DNA of 64,000 nucleotides from Thiomicrorhabdus sp. Milos-T2 (GCF_000702325.1 NZ_KL370891.1:186001-250000); one strand, 5' to 3'. Positions 45,089-53,727 are shown, counted from the stretch's first letter. Notes: generated from the letters alone by a model not told the origin. Made by a program: numbers and translations.

Positions 45089-46030
45089 ATGCCCGAAAAA
45101 ATTTCTCTACTTGCCAGAAGTGCGACCTTAAGACAGTTACAAGTGTTTGAAAGTATTGCGCGTCATAGCAGTTTTTCTCGAGCGGCAGAAGAATTGCACT
45201 TGACTCAACCTACGGTCTCTATGCAGGTTAAAAAACTGGTTGAAGTATTGGATACGCCGCTATTTGAGCAGATAGGGCGAAAGGTTTATCTTACCGAAGC
45301 GGGCAAAGTTCTTTATGAATCTGCGGATATGATTCTGAAACAGCTCTCAATGACTGAACAAAAAATTAATCACTTAAAAGGGTTTTCGGGTGGCAGTGTT
45401 AAGTTGGCTGTTATCTCCACCGCACAATATTTTGTACCAAAGGTCATTCAAGAGTTCACCCAAGCCTATCCGGATGTGACGGTTTTATTGCGTGTTGGTA
45501 ATAAAGAGGCCTTATTAGAACGAATTGCCAAAAATCGTGACGACTTTTACCTGCTGGGTCAACCAACCGAAGAGCTTAATGTTGAATCATCACAGTTGGC
45601 CGTGAATCCCTTAGCGTTTTTAGCGAATGCAGATCATCCTTTGGTCGGTAAAAAATTAGATATTACCGATTTGTCAGATGAACCCTTTTTAATGCGAGAA
45701 ACAGGATCAGGGATTCGTGCTCAAGTTGAAAAGGTATTTGAAGGATTTGGATTTAAACCCCATGTAAAAATGGTTTTAGGGGGGAATGAAGCGTTACGTT
45801 TAGGGTTATTACAAAATTTAGGGATTACGGTTGCTTCAGTGCCGACTTTGATGGAAGAGATTGGACAGGGGCGGATAAAGATACTTGATGTCAAAGGTTT
45901 TCCGATTAATCGTCATTGGTATTTGGCTTATCCCAAAGGAAAAGTACTGTCGATTGCTGCTGAGAAACTCATAGAATTGCTGAAAGTAGAGGGTAAAATG
46001 CTTAGTCAAAAAGCCTTTAACGAGTTCTAA
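45089..46030 (+). CDS. cbbR: Second CbbR-type LysR regulator, upstream of cbbM
   Basis: The 313-residue protein is a clear paralogue of the neighbouring regulator: LRQLQVFESIARHSSFSRAAE, LHLTQPTVSMQVKKL and the effector-domain motif LMRETGSGIRAQVEKVF, shared almost exactly with the first (LMREKGSGIRDSAMALF). It points toward cbbM, and a MITE begins one base after its stop. It probably controls the form II operon, giving separate control of the two RuBisCOs. Which regulator serves which promoter is inferred only from position. Confidence 0.86.
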   Translation: MPEKISLLARSATLRQLQVFESIARHSSFSRAAEELHLTQPTVSMQVKKLVEVLDTPLFEQIGRKVYLTEAGKVLYESADMILKQLSMTEQKINHLKGFSGGSVKLAVISTAQYFVPKVIQEFTQAYPDVTVLLRVGNKEALLERIAKNRDDFYLLGQPTEELNVESSQLAVNPLAFLANADHPLVGKKLDITDLSDEPFLMRETGSGIRAQVEKVFEGFGFKPHVKMVLGGNEALRLGLLQNLGITVASVPTLMEEIGQGRIKILDVKGFPINRHWYLAYPKGKVLSIAAEKLIELLKVEGKMLSQKAFNEF

Positions 46031-46031
46031 A

Positions 46032-46271
46032 GAGACCTTAGCACGAGAGTATGCACGAGTAAAAATGGTTCTAGGTGCCCCTTGAGGGTAAAAATTCACC
46101 TGGTTTTTGTTGTACCCCAAGGGCACTTCCGTTGGGCGACACCTTGCGAATAGCTAGCTATTCCCTGCGGTTTCCGCCGCAAACGAAGAACTCGGCGCCC
46201 GAAGGGGTAAGTTGAGAATCAGGCAAATTTTATCTCATTTTTCTTTCGCACCTATCTCGTACAAAGGTCTC
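46032..46271 (-). mobile_element. Enlarged MITE between cbbR and cbbM
   Basis: Ends GAGACCTTAGCACGAGA and CTCGTACAAAGGTCTC bound 240 bp. Compared with the 159-bp copies it has three GC-rich insertions at 46071-46090, 46113-46140 and 46182-46217. TAA flanks both sides as a 3-bp duplication if one further A/T base is counted as part of the element. Confidence 0.88.
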
Positions 46272-46407
46272 TTAAAGTTGTTGTCTCAATGACTTAGAAT
46301 GCCTTAGGCCTTGAAATTCTCAGGGGCTTTGAATGTCACGTTACCTTTTTATGGCGTTTTTATTTACTTTTTGTTATCAACAATATTCAAATAAAAATCT
46401 ATATTTG

Positions 46408-46433
46408 ATAGGTTTTAATCTATAGGTTTAATC
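46408..46433 (+). promoter_or_regulatory. Putative CbbR site upstream of cbbM
   Basis: ATAGGTTTTAATC and ATAGGTTTAATC stand in direct repeat with one base between, ending 12 bp before the cbbM -35 box. That is the usual position for CbbR activation. The sequence differs from the palindrome at cbbL. Confidence 0.45.
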
Positions 46434-46445
46434 AAAATTATTGAT

Positions 46446-46473
46446 TTGAACTTATCGATAACCTCTCTATAAT
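46446..46473 (+). promoter_or_regulatory. cbbM promoter
   Basis: TTGAAC (46446-46451), 16 bp, then a perfect TATAAT (46468-46473). The predicted 5' leader is about 105 bases. The 313-base stretch between the MITE and cbbM holds this promoter and no gene. Confidence 0.75.
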
Positions 46474-46584
46474 ACTTACTCGTTTCGGGGTTAAATCAAA
46501 TTTGTAAAAGACACAAAATGGTTTAACTATATATAAAGGACGTGGAGTTTTCTCACTGTCCCTATTAAATTTGAGGTATTAAAA

Positions 46585-47985
46585 ATGGATCAGTCGAATC
46601 GTTACGCTGACTTAACTCTAAAAGAAGATGACTTAGTTGCTAATGGTAACCATCTTCTAGTTGCTTACCGTCTAAAACCAGCTGCTGGTTACGGTTTCTT
46701 AGAAGTAGCCGCTCACATCGCTGCTGAGTCTTCAACTGGTACTAACGTTGAAGTTTCTACGACAGATGATTTCACTCGTGGTGTTGATGCACTTGTATAT
46801 GACATCGACGAAGCAGCATTTGGTGAAAAAGGTGGCCTAATGAAGGTTGCTTATCCTGTTGAACTTTTTGACCCTAACTTAACTGATGGAATCTATAACG
46901 TTTCTCATATGTGGTCTTTAATTCTAGGTAACAACCAAGGTATGGGTGACCACGAAGGTCTTCGTATGTTAGATTTCTTGGTACCTGAGCAAATGGTTAA
47001 GAAATTCGACGGTCCAGCAACTGACATCTCTGACCTATGGAAAGTTTTAGGTCGTCCAGAAGTTGACGGTGGTTACATCGCAGGTACTATCATTAAGCCT
47101 AAACTAGGTCTACGTCCTGAGCCATTTGCTAAAGCATGTTATGACTTCTGGTTGGGTGGTGACTTCATCAAAAACGATGAGCCGCAAGCTAACCAACCTT
47201 TCTGCCCAATGGAAGTAGTTATTCCTAAGGTTGCAGAAGCGATGGATCGTGCTCAGCAAGCTACTGGTGAAGCAAAACTGTTCTCTGCTAACGTAACGGC
47301 TGATTTCCATGGCGAAATGATTCACCGTGGTGAGTATGTATTAAGCGAATTCGCTAAATACGGTAACGAAAAACACGTTGCATTCTTGGTTGATGGTTTT
47401 GTAACGGGTCCAGCGGGTGTAACAACTTCTCGTCGTGCTTTCCCTGACACTTACCTACACTTCCACCGTGCAGGTCATGGTGCATTGACTTCTTATAAGT
47501 CACCTATGGGTATGGATCCTCTATGTTACATGAAGTTAGCTCGTTTAATGGGTGCTTCAGGTATTCATACAGGTACTATGGGTTACGGTAAAATGGAAGG
47601 ACACTCTGGTGAAACGGTTCTTGCTTATATGCTTGAGCGCGATGAGTGTCAAGGGCCATATTTCTATCAGAAATGGCACGGAATGAAGCCAACTACTCCA
47701 ATCATCTCTGGTGGTATGAACGCATTACGTCTTCCTGGTTTCTTCGAAAACCTAGGTCACGGTAACGTTATCAACACTTGTGGAGGTGGTGCATTCGGTC
47801 ACATTGACAGCCCAGCTGCTGGTGGTCTTTCTCTAGGTCAAGCTTATGACTGCTGGAAAACGGGTGCAGATCCAATCGAATACGCTAAAGAGCATCCAGA
47901 ATTTGCTCGCGCATTTGAATCTTTCCCTGGTGATGCAGACAAAATCTTCCCAGACTGGAGAGAAAAATTGGGTGTTCACAAATAA
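46585..47985 (+). CDS. cbbM: RuBisCO form II
   Basis: A RuBisCO of large subunits only, usually used at high CO2 and low O2. The 466-residue protein has [20 protein letters not shown], the catalytic Lys in [16 protein letters not shown] (about 165), the carbamylated Lys in [16 protein letters not shown] (about 190), [16 protein letters not shown], the loop 6 segment [14 protein letters not shown] and [13 protein letters not shown]. The sequence is typical form II, not form III or a RuBisCO-like protein. Codon bias is very strong. A terminator with a TTCG loop follows, so cbbQO downstream is probably transcribed at a lower level. Confidence 0.97.
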   Translation: MDQSNRYADLTLKEDDLVANGNHLLVAYRLKPAAGYGFLEVAAHIAAESSTGTNVEVSTTDDFTRGVDALVYDIDEAAFGEKGGLMKVAYPVELFDPNLTDGIYNVSHMWSLILGNNQGMGDHEGLRMLDFLVPEQMVKKFDGPATDISDLWKVLGRPEVDGGYIAGTIIKPKLGLRPEPFAKACYDFWLGGDFIKNDEPQANQPFCPMEVVIPKVAEAMDRAQQATGEAKLFSANVTADFHGEMIHRGEYVLSEFAKYGNEKHVAFLVDGFVTGPAGVTTSRRAFPDTYLHFHRAGHGALTSYKSPMGMDPLCYMKLARLMGASGIHTGTMGYGKMEGHSGETVLAYMLERDECQGPYFYQKWHGMKPTTPIISGGMNALRLPGFFENLGHGNVINTCGGGAFGHIDSPAAGGLSLGQAYDCWKTGADPIEYAKEHPEFARAFESFPGDADKIFPDWREKLGVHK

Positions 47986-48025
47986 GAAATTCGTTAACGA
48001 ATGTTTATTTGAACAACCAAAAAGG

Positions 48026-48055
48026 AACCTCTGCCTTCGGGTAGGGGTTTTTTTT
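48026..48055 (+). terminator. Terminator after cbbM with a TTCG tetraloop
   Basis: AACCTCTGCC-TTCG-GGTAGGGGTT makes a 10-bp stem (with G-U pairs) on an extra-stable UUCG loop, followed by T5 or more, 40 bases after the cbbM stop. Confidence 0.88.
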
Positions 48056-48197
48056 CATAATTCATTCAATACCTACTAAATCACTAGGTTTTTTATTGAT
48101 ACGTTATAAGGTTTCTTATAATGCAACCATAAAAAACTTTTCACTCTGAGATAAGAGGCAGAGTGCTTCATCAACCATTAATGTTACGGGGACAGAT

Positions 48198-48998
48198 ATG
48201 GATATTTCACAATACAAAATTGATAACGAACCATTTTATGATGCACAATCAAATGAAGTAGAGCTTTATGAAGCCGCTTATTCAGCACGCTTACCAGTTA
48301 TGGTAAAAGGGCCAACAGGTTGTGGTAAATCACGTTTTGTTGAACATATGGCTTGGAAACTGGGTAAGCCGATTGTGACGGTTTCTTGTAACGAAGATAT
48401 CACCGCTGCTGACCTGGTTGGGCGTTATCTGCTTGATGCCAATGGGACACGATGGGTTGATGGTCCTTTAACTATGGCAGCACGTTATGGCGCAATCTGT
48501 TATTTAGATGAAATTGTTGAAGCCCGTCAAGATACGATGGTGGTTATTCACGCCTTAACAGATCACCGTCGTGAACTATCATTAGATAAAAAAGGTGAGC
48601 TAATTAAAGCGCATCCTGATTTTCAGTTGGTTATCTCTTATAACCCTGGTTATCAAACAATGATGAAAGATCTTAAACAGTCAACTAAACAGCGTTTTTG
48701 TGGTTTAGACTTTGATTATGCGGATGCTGAAACCGAAGCGCATATCTTGCAAAAAGAAGGCAGTGTAGACGCTGAAACGGCTAAAAAATTAGTTCAAATT
48801 GGTGAAACAGCGCGTAAACTTAAAGGGCATGGTCTGGATGAAGGTATCTCAACCCGTTTAATGGTCTATGCAGCAACCTTAATTAACAAAGGTATTGCTC
48901 CAGTAGAAGCTTGTAAAATGGCAATGGTTCGTCCGATTACCGATGATGCAGATATTCGCGAAACATTAGACAACGCTATAGAAATGATTATTGGTTAA
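48198..48998 (+). CDS. cbbQ: CbbQ, AAA+ RuBisCO activase motor (form II set)
   Basis: The 266-residue paralogue of the first CbbQ starts MDISQYKIDNEPFYDAQSNE. It has Walker A KGPTGCGKSRFVEHM (about 35-49), Walker B AICYLDEIVEARQDT and VISYNPGYQTMMKDLKQSTK. The C-terminal KGHGLDEGISTRLMVYAATL is almost identical to the form I copy. It should serve CbbM as the matched activase motor. Between it and cbbO lie 226 bases containing an inverted pair of CACGAAG repeats. A terminator separates it from cbbM. Confidence 0.94.
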   Translation: MDISQYKIDNEPFYDAQSNEVELYEAAYSARLPVMVKGPTGCGKSRFVEHMAWKLGKPIVTVSCNEDITAADLVGRYLLDANGTRWVDGPLTMAARYGAICYLDEIVEARQDTMVVIHALTDHRRELSLDKKGELIKAHPDFQLVISYNPGYQTMMKDLKQSTKQRFCGLDFDYADAETEAHILQKEGSVDAETAKKLVQIGETARKLKGHGLDEGISTRLMVYAATLINKGIAPVEACKMAMVRPITDDADIRETLDNAIEMIIG

Positions 48999-49015
48999 TT
49001 AGTTTTTATTCATTG

Positions 49016-49208
49016 AACCACGAAGACACGAAGACACGAAGTTTTTTAGTGTTATTGTTGTAACTCTAGGATTTATAAGGGTGTTTTCTGTGGTTTACCT
49101 AACTTGAGTATTGAATAATCTCAATAAGATTTACAAAATACGCTTGTTAACTTTTCTTTAGGCTCTCCTAAAAAGTTAAACTCTTCGTGTCTTCGTGCCT
49201 TCGTGGTA
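49016..49208. repeat. Inverted pair of CACGAAG repeats between cbbQ and cbbO
   Basis: The left arm, 49016-49041, has three CACGAAG-type units. The right arm, 49183-49208, is its inverted counterpart, separated by about 140 bp of AT-rich DNA with no gene. It is the same arrangement as at 20032-20550. Confidence 0.85.
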
Positions 49209-49224
49209 ATTTAGAGAAAAAATT

Positions 49225-51489
49225 ATGAATGAAGAATTATTTGCTGAATATCAAGAAAAGTTCACTTGTAACTTTCCGAAAGCGGTAGAGCTGTTTCCCG
49301 AACTGATTGAGCATGCTGTTAATACCTTAACCCCTAAAGGGGTGGGTACCTATTTGGATGGCGCAAACTTTTTATGTAAGATTGGTCAGGGTGTTGAACC
49401 TGTTTTAGTCTATATGGAAGTGATGCCTGATATCGCATCGCATTTTGGGCCAGGGACCAATAAATTGATAGCGGATTACAGCTATCAAATGGCGCGTAGT
49501 CCAAACAAAAAATCATTGATTCCTTTTCTAACCAGTTTAGGGCATGTTTGTCGTCGTATTGATCGACTTGAAGACCTTGAGTTATACCTACAAATTATTG
49601 ATGAGTATGTGGATAAAACGCAAACCGTCATTCATGGTCACCACTCTGTCTATGAGAGCCCGGGTATGGTTGCATTGTTGGAATCTATGCCACAACTTAT
49701 CTCCAAGCTATGTTTAAACGGCATTCGTAATTTTATTGATTATGGTGCCCGTAACTATCTAAATTCGCCAGATGAGCAAATTGCTTACTTTAAGCTAGAA
49801 TCGCATGATGCTAAAAGTATCATTACTCGTGAGCGTCAAGGTACAACCTTTAAAGACGTTGAGCGCCATATAGATATGCTTAAGAGTTGTTTATGGGATT
49901 GTGATCTACCTTTTCAAACCTTTGCGACCGCATTTGATCAACTGCGCAAACCTGTGCCTTATATTGATGATGAACTGATTGCCGTTCCTGACGTTTATGA
50001 GTCTGAAAACGGTGTGTCAGGTCTTGACCGATACCGCGCGGTAGTCGCCCATATGTTGGCGCATAAAACTTGGTCTGGCCAGTTAATGGCTGATAACTTT
50101 GCCCCGCATATGCAACTGTTTATCTCCATGTTTGAAGACAGTCGTGTTGAATATCTGGCAATGCAGAAATATCCAGGTTTGAAAAAACTATTTTTAGCCT
50201 TGCACCCTTATCCAGAAAAAGGGGATTGCGATGACAAGAAATTTTCATGTATCCGTTATCGAGCGACTCGTATGTCGCGTGCCTTATTGGATGAGAATTT
50301 TGATCCTCAAAATCCATTATTAGAAGATTTCCGTCAACGCTTTCACAAGTTAATGGCAGAAAAAGGCGAAGATTCAACCACGCAAGACATGTCTGAACTG
50401 GGGATTGATTTTTATGTTAAATCTCGCAAACAGTCATCAGACAGCATGCCGACCATGTTTTTTGACGATACAGAAATCTCTTATCGTGATGATAACCGTG
50501 GCATGTGGTTCTATTACGAAGAGTATGATGAGCCTGATGAAATTTTGCCTAATGAATATGAAAACGAAGAGCGCATTGTTGATAATGAAGGGGGATTACC
50601 CCCTAGACATTATGACGAGTGGGATTATATCTCAGAAGGTTACCGTCCAGATTGGACAACAGTCTATGAGCGTCTTCATCCCTCCGGTGATGCAGGTCGA
50701 ATTGACCGCTTGATGGAAAAACATGATGCATTAGCGAAACGCTTAAAAGCCATGATTGAAATGTTAAAACCACAAAATAAAAAGCGTATTCGCTTCCAAG
50801 AGGAAGGTGAAGAGCTGGATTTAGATGTGGCACTGCGTTCGATTATTGATTTTAAGAGTGGGCAAGCGCCCGATCCTCGTATTAATTATAGTCATACAAC
50901 CGACAGTCGTAATATTGCGGTTATGCTCTTGGTGGATACCTCGCAATCATTGAATGAACGTAATCAAGAAACCGGGCAAACGCTATTAGAACTATCTGAA
51001 GAAGCTTTAGCGATTACCGCTTGGACGGTAGAACAGCTAGGGGATAAGTTCGCTATTGCAGGTTTCTGTTCAGACACTCGCCATGAGGTGCGTTACCAGC
51101 ACATCAAGGGGTATTCTGAAAATTATAACGATGAAGTCAAGGCTCGAATTGCCGGTATGGAAGCTTCTTATTCGACTCGAATGGGGGCGGCAATGCGTCA
51201 TGCGGCACACTATCTAGAAGCTCAGCAAGCTGAGAAAAAACTGATGTTAGTGTTAACGGATGGTGAACCAGCGGATATTGATGCGAAAGATCCTCAAACC
51301 TTAATTCAAGATACTCGTAAAGCGGTAGAAGAGTTACAGAGTCAAGGAATCTATTCATACTGCATTACGGTTGACCCTAAAGCCGATGAGTATGTGGCAG
51401 ATGTGTTTGGTAATCAATATACGGTGATTGACCAGGTTGAAAAACTGCCAGAACTGCTGCCACAAGTCTTTATGAAGTTAACGCAGTAA
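49225..51489 (+). CDS. cbbO: CbbO, VWA-domain RuBisCO activase component (form II set)
   Basis: The 754-residue paralogue of the first CbbO has the same order. A long CbbO-specific N-terminal region includes AHMLAHKTWSGQLMADNF and the ARVEY-like SRVEYLAMQKYPGLKKLF. A C-terminal VWA domain (about 565-750) has metal site VMLLVDTSQSLNE, SYSTRMGAAMRHAAHYLEAQ and LVLTDGEPADIDAKD. Its divergence from the form I copy in the N-terminal half fits adaptation to a different RuBisCO, while the VWA ends are close. It starts after the CACGAAG repeats. Confidence 0.92.
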   Translation: MNEELFAEYQEKFTCNFPKAVELFPELIEHAVNTLTPKGVGTYLDGANFLCKIGQGVEPVLVYMEVMPDIASHFGPGTNKLIADYSYQMARSPNKKSLIPFLTSLGHVCRRIDRLEDLELYLQIIDEYVDKTQTVIHGHHSVYESPGMVALLESMPQLISKLCLNGIRNFIDYGARNYLNSPDEQIAYFKLESHDAKSIITRERQGTTFKDVERHIDMLKSCLWDCDLPFQTFATAFDQLRKPVPYIDDELIAVPDVYESENGVSGLDRYRAVVAHMLAHKTWSGQLMADNFAPHMQLFISMFEDSRVEYLAMQKYPGLKKLFLALHPYPEKGDCDDKKFSCIRYRATRMSRALLDENFDPQNPLLEDFRQRFHKLMAEKGEDSTTQDMSELGIDFYVKSRKQSSDSMPTMFFDDTEISYRDDNRGMWFYYEEYDEPDEILPNEYENEERIVDNEGGLPPRHYDEWDYISEGYRPDWTTVYERLHPSGDAGRIDRLMEKHDALAKRLKAMIEMLKPQNKKRIRFQEEGEELDLDVALRSIIDFKSGQAPDPRINYSHTTDSRNIAVMLLVDTSQSLNERNQETGQTLLELSEEALAITAWTVEQLGDKFAIAGFCSDTRHEVRYQHIKGYSENYNDEVKARIAGMEASYSTRMGAAMRHAAHYLEAQQAEKKLMLVLTDGEPADIDAKDPQTLIQDTRKAVEELQSQGIYSYCITVDPKADEYVADVFGNQYTVIDQVEKLPELLPQVFMKLTQ

Positions 51490-51535
51490 TTTATTGTCAA
51501 TTAAGCTAACTAGGAATAATAAACAGGAACTTTCT

Positions 51536-51973
51536 ATGGAATCAGTCATAACAGTCCGTTCAGTATTTGATTTTCGTGGTGAAACTTTTTGCTATGAGTC
51601 TGATATTGCTTTGCCACCGAGCATTGATGATATGGATCTGTTTTTGGAACAACTTCCTAATAGAGTGGCAAAGCAGAATCAATTAGATGTCATCTCCTAT
51701 AAATTTGAGATGCTGCAATCAACCGATATGGAAGTGATTCGCTTTCAATCGCGTATTGAATCTGATGAAGTCAATCTGCCGATGTTGATTGAAGATTTTC
51801 TAGAAATCTATCAAGTGATTGGTCCTGAATCTTATCTGCGAAACATTGCAGATAAGCATCAGCTCAATGTTGACGAACACCCTCAAATGGCGCAAGCGCT
51901 TAGAGAAGCCTATCAACTAGGGCATGCTCATAAGCCTAAGAAAAAAATGCCTACCCATAATGGTTGGTGGTAA
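51536..51973 (+). CDS. Hypothetical protein linked to cbbO, 145 residues
   Basis: I do not recognise this family. The start ATG at 51536 is preferred because AGGAACT precedes it; a frame from 51494 lacks a ribosome site. The protein begins MESVITVRSVFDFRGETFCYE, a beta-strand-like region also seen in small cbb-associated proteins. It then has acidic helical segments (LPMLIEDFLEIYQVIGPE, MAQALREAYQLGHAH) and a basic, disordered tail, KPKKKMPTHNGWW. The 46-base distance to cbbO implies co-transcription, with a terminator after it. A role in RuBisCO activation or assembly is only suggested by position. Confidence 0.65.
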   Translation: MESVITVRSVFDFRGETFCYESDIALPPSIDDMDLFLEQLPNRVAKQNQLDVISYKFEMLQSTDMEVIRFQSRIESDEVNLPMLIEDFLEIYQVIGPESYLRNIADKHQLNVDEHPQMAQALREAYQLGHAHKPKKKMPTHNGWW

Positions 51974-52039
51974 CTTCACTGCTTGACCAAATCTATTGTT
52001 CAGTGTGTAATAACCTATAACTATGTAACTATATAAAGT

Positions 52040-52066
52040 GCTCGTAAGTGATTACGAGCCTTTTTT
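52040..52066 (+). terminator. Rho-independent terminator of the cbbMQO operon
   Basis: GCTCGTAA, loop GTGA and TTACGAGC followed by CTTTTTT, 66 bases after the hypothetical gene. Confidence 0.9.
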
Positions 52067-52100
52067 GTATCTGGAAACCAGTTTTTACAAAGGATTTCTA

Positions 52101-52337
52101 ATGTGTCTAATTATTGTCGCACTGATGCTAATATTGTTTTATGGACTATCAGGTGAGATTGATAGCTTGTCTTTGAGCGATACGATTGATGGTCAACAGA
52201 TTGTAATCGCTAAAGGTTGGGAGATATTTTCTCAATTATGGCAAGGTGTAGGTTTGGTTTTTTTAGCTGGAATATTAGCTGTATTATTGATGATGAAATT
52301 ACTTACCGTTCGGGGCGGGAAAAAAGAGGAGCTTTGA
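52101..52337 (+). CDS. Small two-helix membrane protein
   Basis: A 78-residue protein with two hydrophobic segments, CLIIVALMLILFYGL (about 2-16) and VGLVFLAGILAVLLMM (about 49-65), and a basic, charged end, RGGKKEEL. The ATG at 52101 has AAAGGA 8 bases upstream. A longer frame from 52038 would start before the terminator hairpin and is unlikely. It ends 3 bases before the carbonic anhydrase gene, so both are surely co-transcribed. That suggests a part in inorganic carbon handling, but no family is recognised. Confidence 0.6.
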   Translation: MCLIIVALMLILFYGLSGEIDSLSLSDTIDGQQIVIAKGWEIFSQLWQGVGLVFLAGILAVLLMMKLLTVRGGKKEEL

Positions 52338-52340
52338 ACT

Positions 52341-52988
52341 ATGTGTAACCAGTGTGACTGTGATCAAGATATTGAGCAGCTTTTTAAAAACAACGATCAA
52401 TGGGTGGCGGAAATTAATCAAGCTAACCCAGACTTTTTTGAAAGTTTAGTGCATCAACAAACCCCAGAATATTTATGGATAGGTTGCTCTGATAGTCGTG
52501 TGCCTGCCAATGAATTAGTCAAAATGGATCCAGGGACGATTTTTGTTCATCGTAATATTGCCAACTTGATTAACTCTTCTGATATGAACGCTTTGTCAGT
52601 TATACAGTACGCTGTAGAAGTCTTAAAAGTGAAGCATATTATTGTCAATGGACACTATGGTTGCGGCGGGGTGCAAGCCGCATTTAATGAAACAAACCCG
52701 GATTTAATCGATCATTGGATTCGTCCTATTCGCAAATACCTATCAAGAGCCAAAGCCGTTTTAGCTCCTTTAAGTGATACTGAAAAACTGGATAAATTGT
52801 GTGAAATTAATGTAGCTGAACAGGTGAGAAATATCTGTCATGTTCCTGCCGTTAAAAAGGCCTGGCTAAAAGGCCAACCTTTAGCGATTCACGGTTTTAT
52901 TTATGATATTAAAGATGGTCGTTTACACAATTTGAATGTGTCGGTAGATAATATTGACGATGCTGAGAAAGTCATTGTTAGAAATTAA
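52341..52988 (+). CDS. can: Beta-class carbonic anhydrase
   Basis: It interconverts CO2 and bicarbonate with zinc, supplying CO2 to RuBisCO or bicarbonate to PEP carboxylase. The 215-residue length is normal. Zinc ligands are in WIGCSDSRVPANEL (Cys, with Asp-Arg dyad; about 48-61) and NGHYGCGGVQAA (His and Cys; about 104-115). No signal peptide is present, so it is cytoplasmic. It shares a transcript with the small membrane protein upstream and lies 352 bases after the cbb-linked hypothetical gene. This is not the carboxysomal CsoSCA type. Confidence 0.95.
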   Translation: MCNQCDCDQDIEQLFKNNDQWVAEINQANPDFFESLVHQQTPEYLWIGCSDSRVPANELVKMDPGTIFVHRNIANLINSSDMNALSVIQYAVEVLKVKHIIVNGHYGCGGVQAAFNETNPDLIDHWIRPIRKYLSRAKAVLAPLSDTEKLDKLCEINVAEQVRNICHVPAVKKAWLKGQPLAIHGFIYDIKDGRLHNLNVSVDNIDDAEKVIVRN

Positions 52989-53006
52989 AGAGCTAAAAAT
53001 CATTAA

Positions 53007-53726
53007 ATGAAAATTCTGTTGGTTGAAGATGAACCTCTTCTGGTTGATAATTTAACCCAACGTTTTAAAGCGTTAGGGTTTATTATTGATACCGCCTCTG
53101 ATGGTGAGCAAGGTTTATATTTGGCTCTAGAGTATCAATATGACCTGATTATTTTAGATTTAGGTTTACCAAAATTACCAGGCCTGGTCATTTTAGAGAA
53201 ACTTCGTCAAGTTAACTTCTCCACGCCCGTTTTAATTCTTTCAGCACGCAATAGTTGGCAAGAGCGGGTGCAAGGATTAAAAAAAGGGGCTGATGATTAT
53301 TTAGGCAAACCTTTTCATTTTGAAGAGTTGTTGGCAAGAATTGAAACCTTATTTAAACGCCATTTGCCTAAAGGTGATGCCATCTGCTTTTCCCCCAAAC
53401 ACATCGCCGGCTTAGATTCCGTGTGCTTAGATACCGAATCAAAAAGTTTATTCATTAATCAACAATCACAATCGCTGACTCTGACAGAATACCGTTTGGC
53501 TTACGCTTTTTTTAGTCGTCCGCAGCAGGTTTATTCTAAACAAGTTTTGCTTGATAAAATCTCCGAAAGCACTGAAGAAAAAGAATCAAATATTATTGAG
53601 GTCTATATCCGACGATTACGTTCATATCTTGGTAAAGAAGCCATTCTCACTCAGCGTGGTCAGGGGTATCGACTCACACTCGCGGATGATGATTTGGTTC
53701 CCGCTAAAGCGAATGGGGGCGAATAA
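53007..53726 (+). CDS. OmpR-family response regulator of a metal-efflux system
   Basis: The 239-residue protein has a receiver domain (about 1-120) with phospho-acceptor Asp in LIILDLGLPKLPGL, acidic pair EDEP and Lys in KKGADDYLGKPF. A winged-helix DNA-binding domain (about 130-225) ends NIIEVYIRRLRSYLGK...TQRGQGYRL. Subgroup features are those of QseB/CusR-like regulators. The kinase gene follows at once, and the pump genes for heavy metals come next, so control of the pump is likely. The CCAGGCCTGG palindrome falls inside the receiver at 53178, read as LPGLV. Confidence 0.88.
   Translation: MKILLVEDEPLLVDNLTQRFKALGFIIDTASDGEQGLYLALEYQYDLIILDLGLPKLPGLVILEKLRQVNFSTPVLILSARNSWQERVQGLKKGADDYLGKPFHFEELLARIETLFKRHLPKGDAICFSPKHIAGLDSVCLDTESKSLFINQQSQSLTLTEYRLAYAFFSRPQQVYSKQVLLDKISESTEEKESNIIEVYIRRLRSYLGKEAILTQRGQGYRLTLADDDLVPAKANGGE
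53177..53188. repeat. ACCAGGCCTGGT palindrome, copy 14 (inside response regulator)
   Basis: Perfect 12-bp copy in coding frame as TTA CCA GGC CTG GTC, Leu-Pro-Gly-Leu-Val. Confidence 0.88.
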
Positions 53727-53727
53727 A

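Noticed and set aside
52038-52100. Longer start for the small membrane protein at 52038
   Set aside because: That start lies before a strong terminator hairpin and has no ribosome site; the ATG at 52101 has one.
37438-52988. A carboxysome operon around cbbLS
   Set aside because: No shell protein, CsoS2 or CsoSCA genes are present; cbbQO and a cytosolic beta-carbonic anhydrase are found instead.
53551-53727. N-terminal 59-residue extension of the histidine kinase
   Set aside because: It overlaps the response regulator coding region; the GTG at 53728 has a good ribosome site and directly precedes the first membrane helix.
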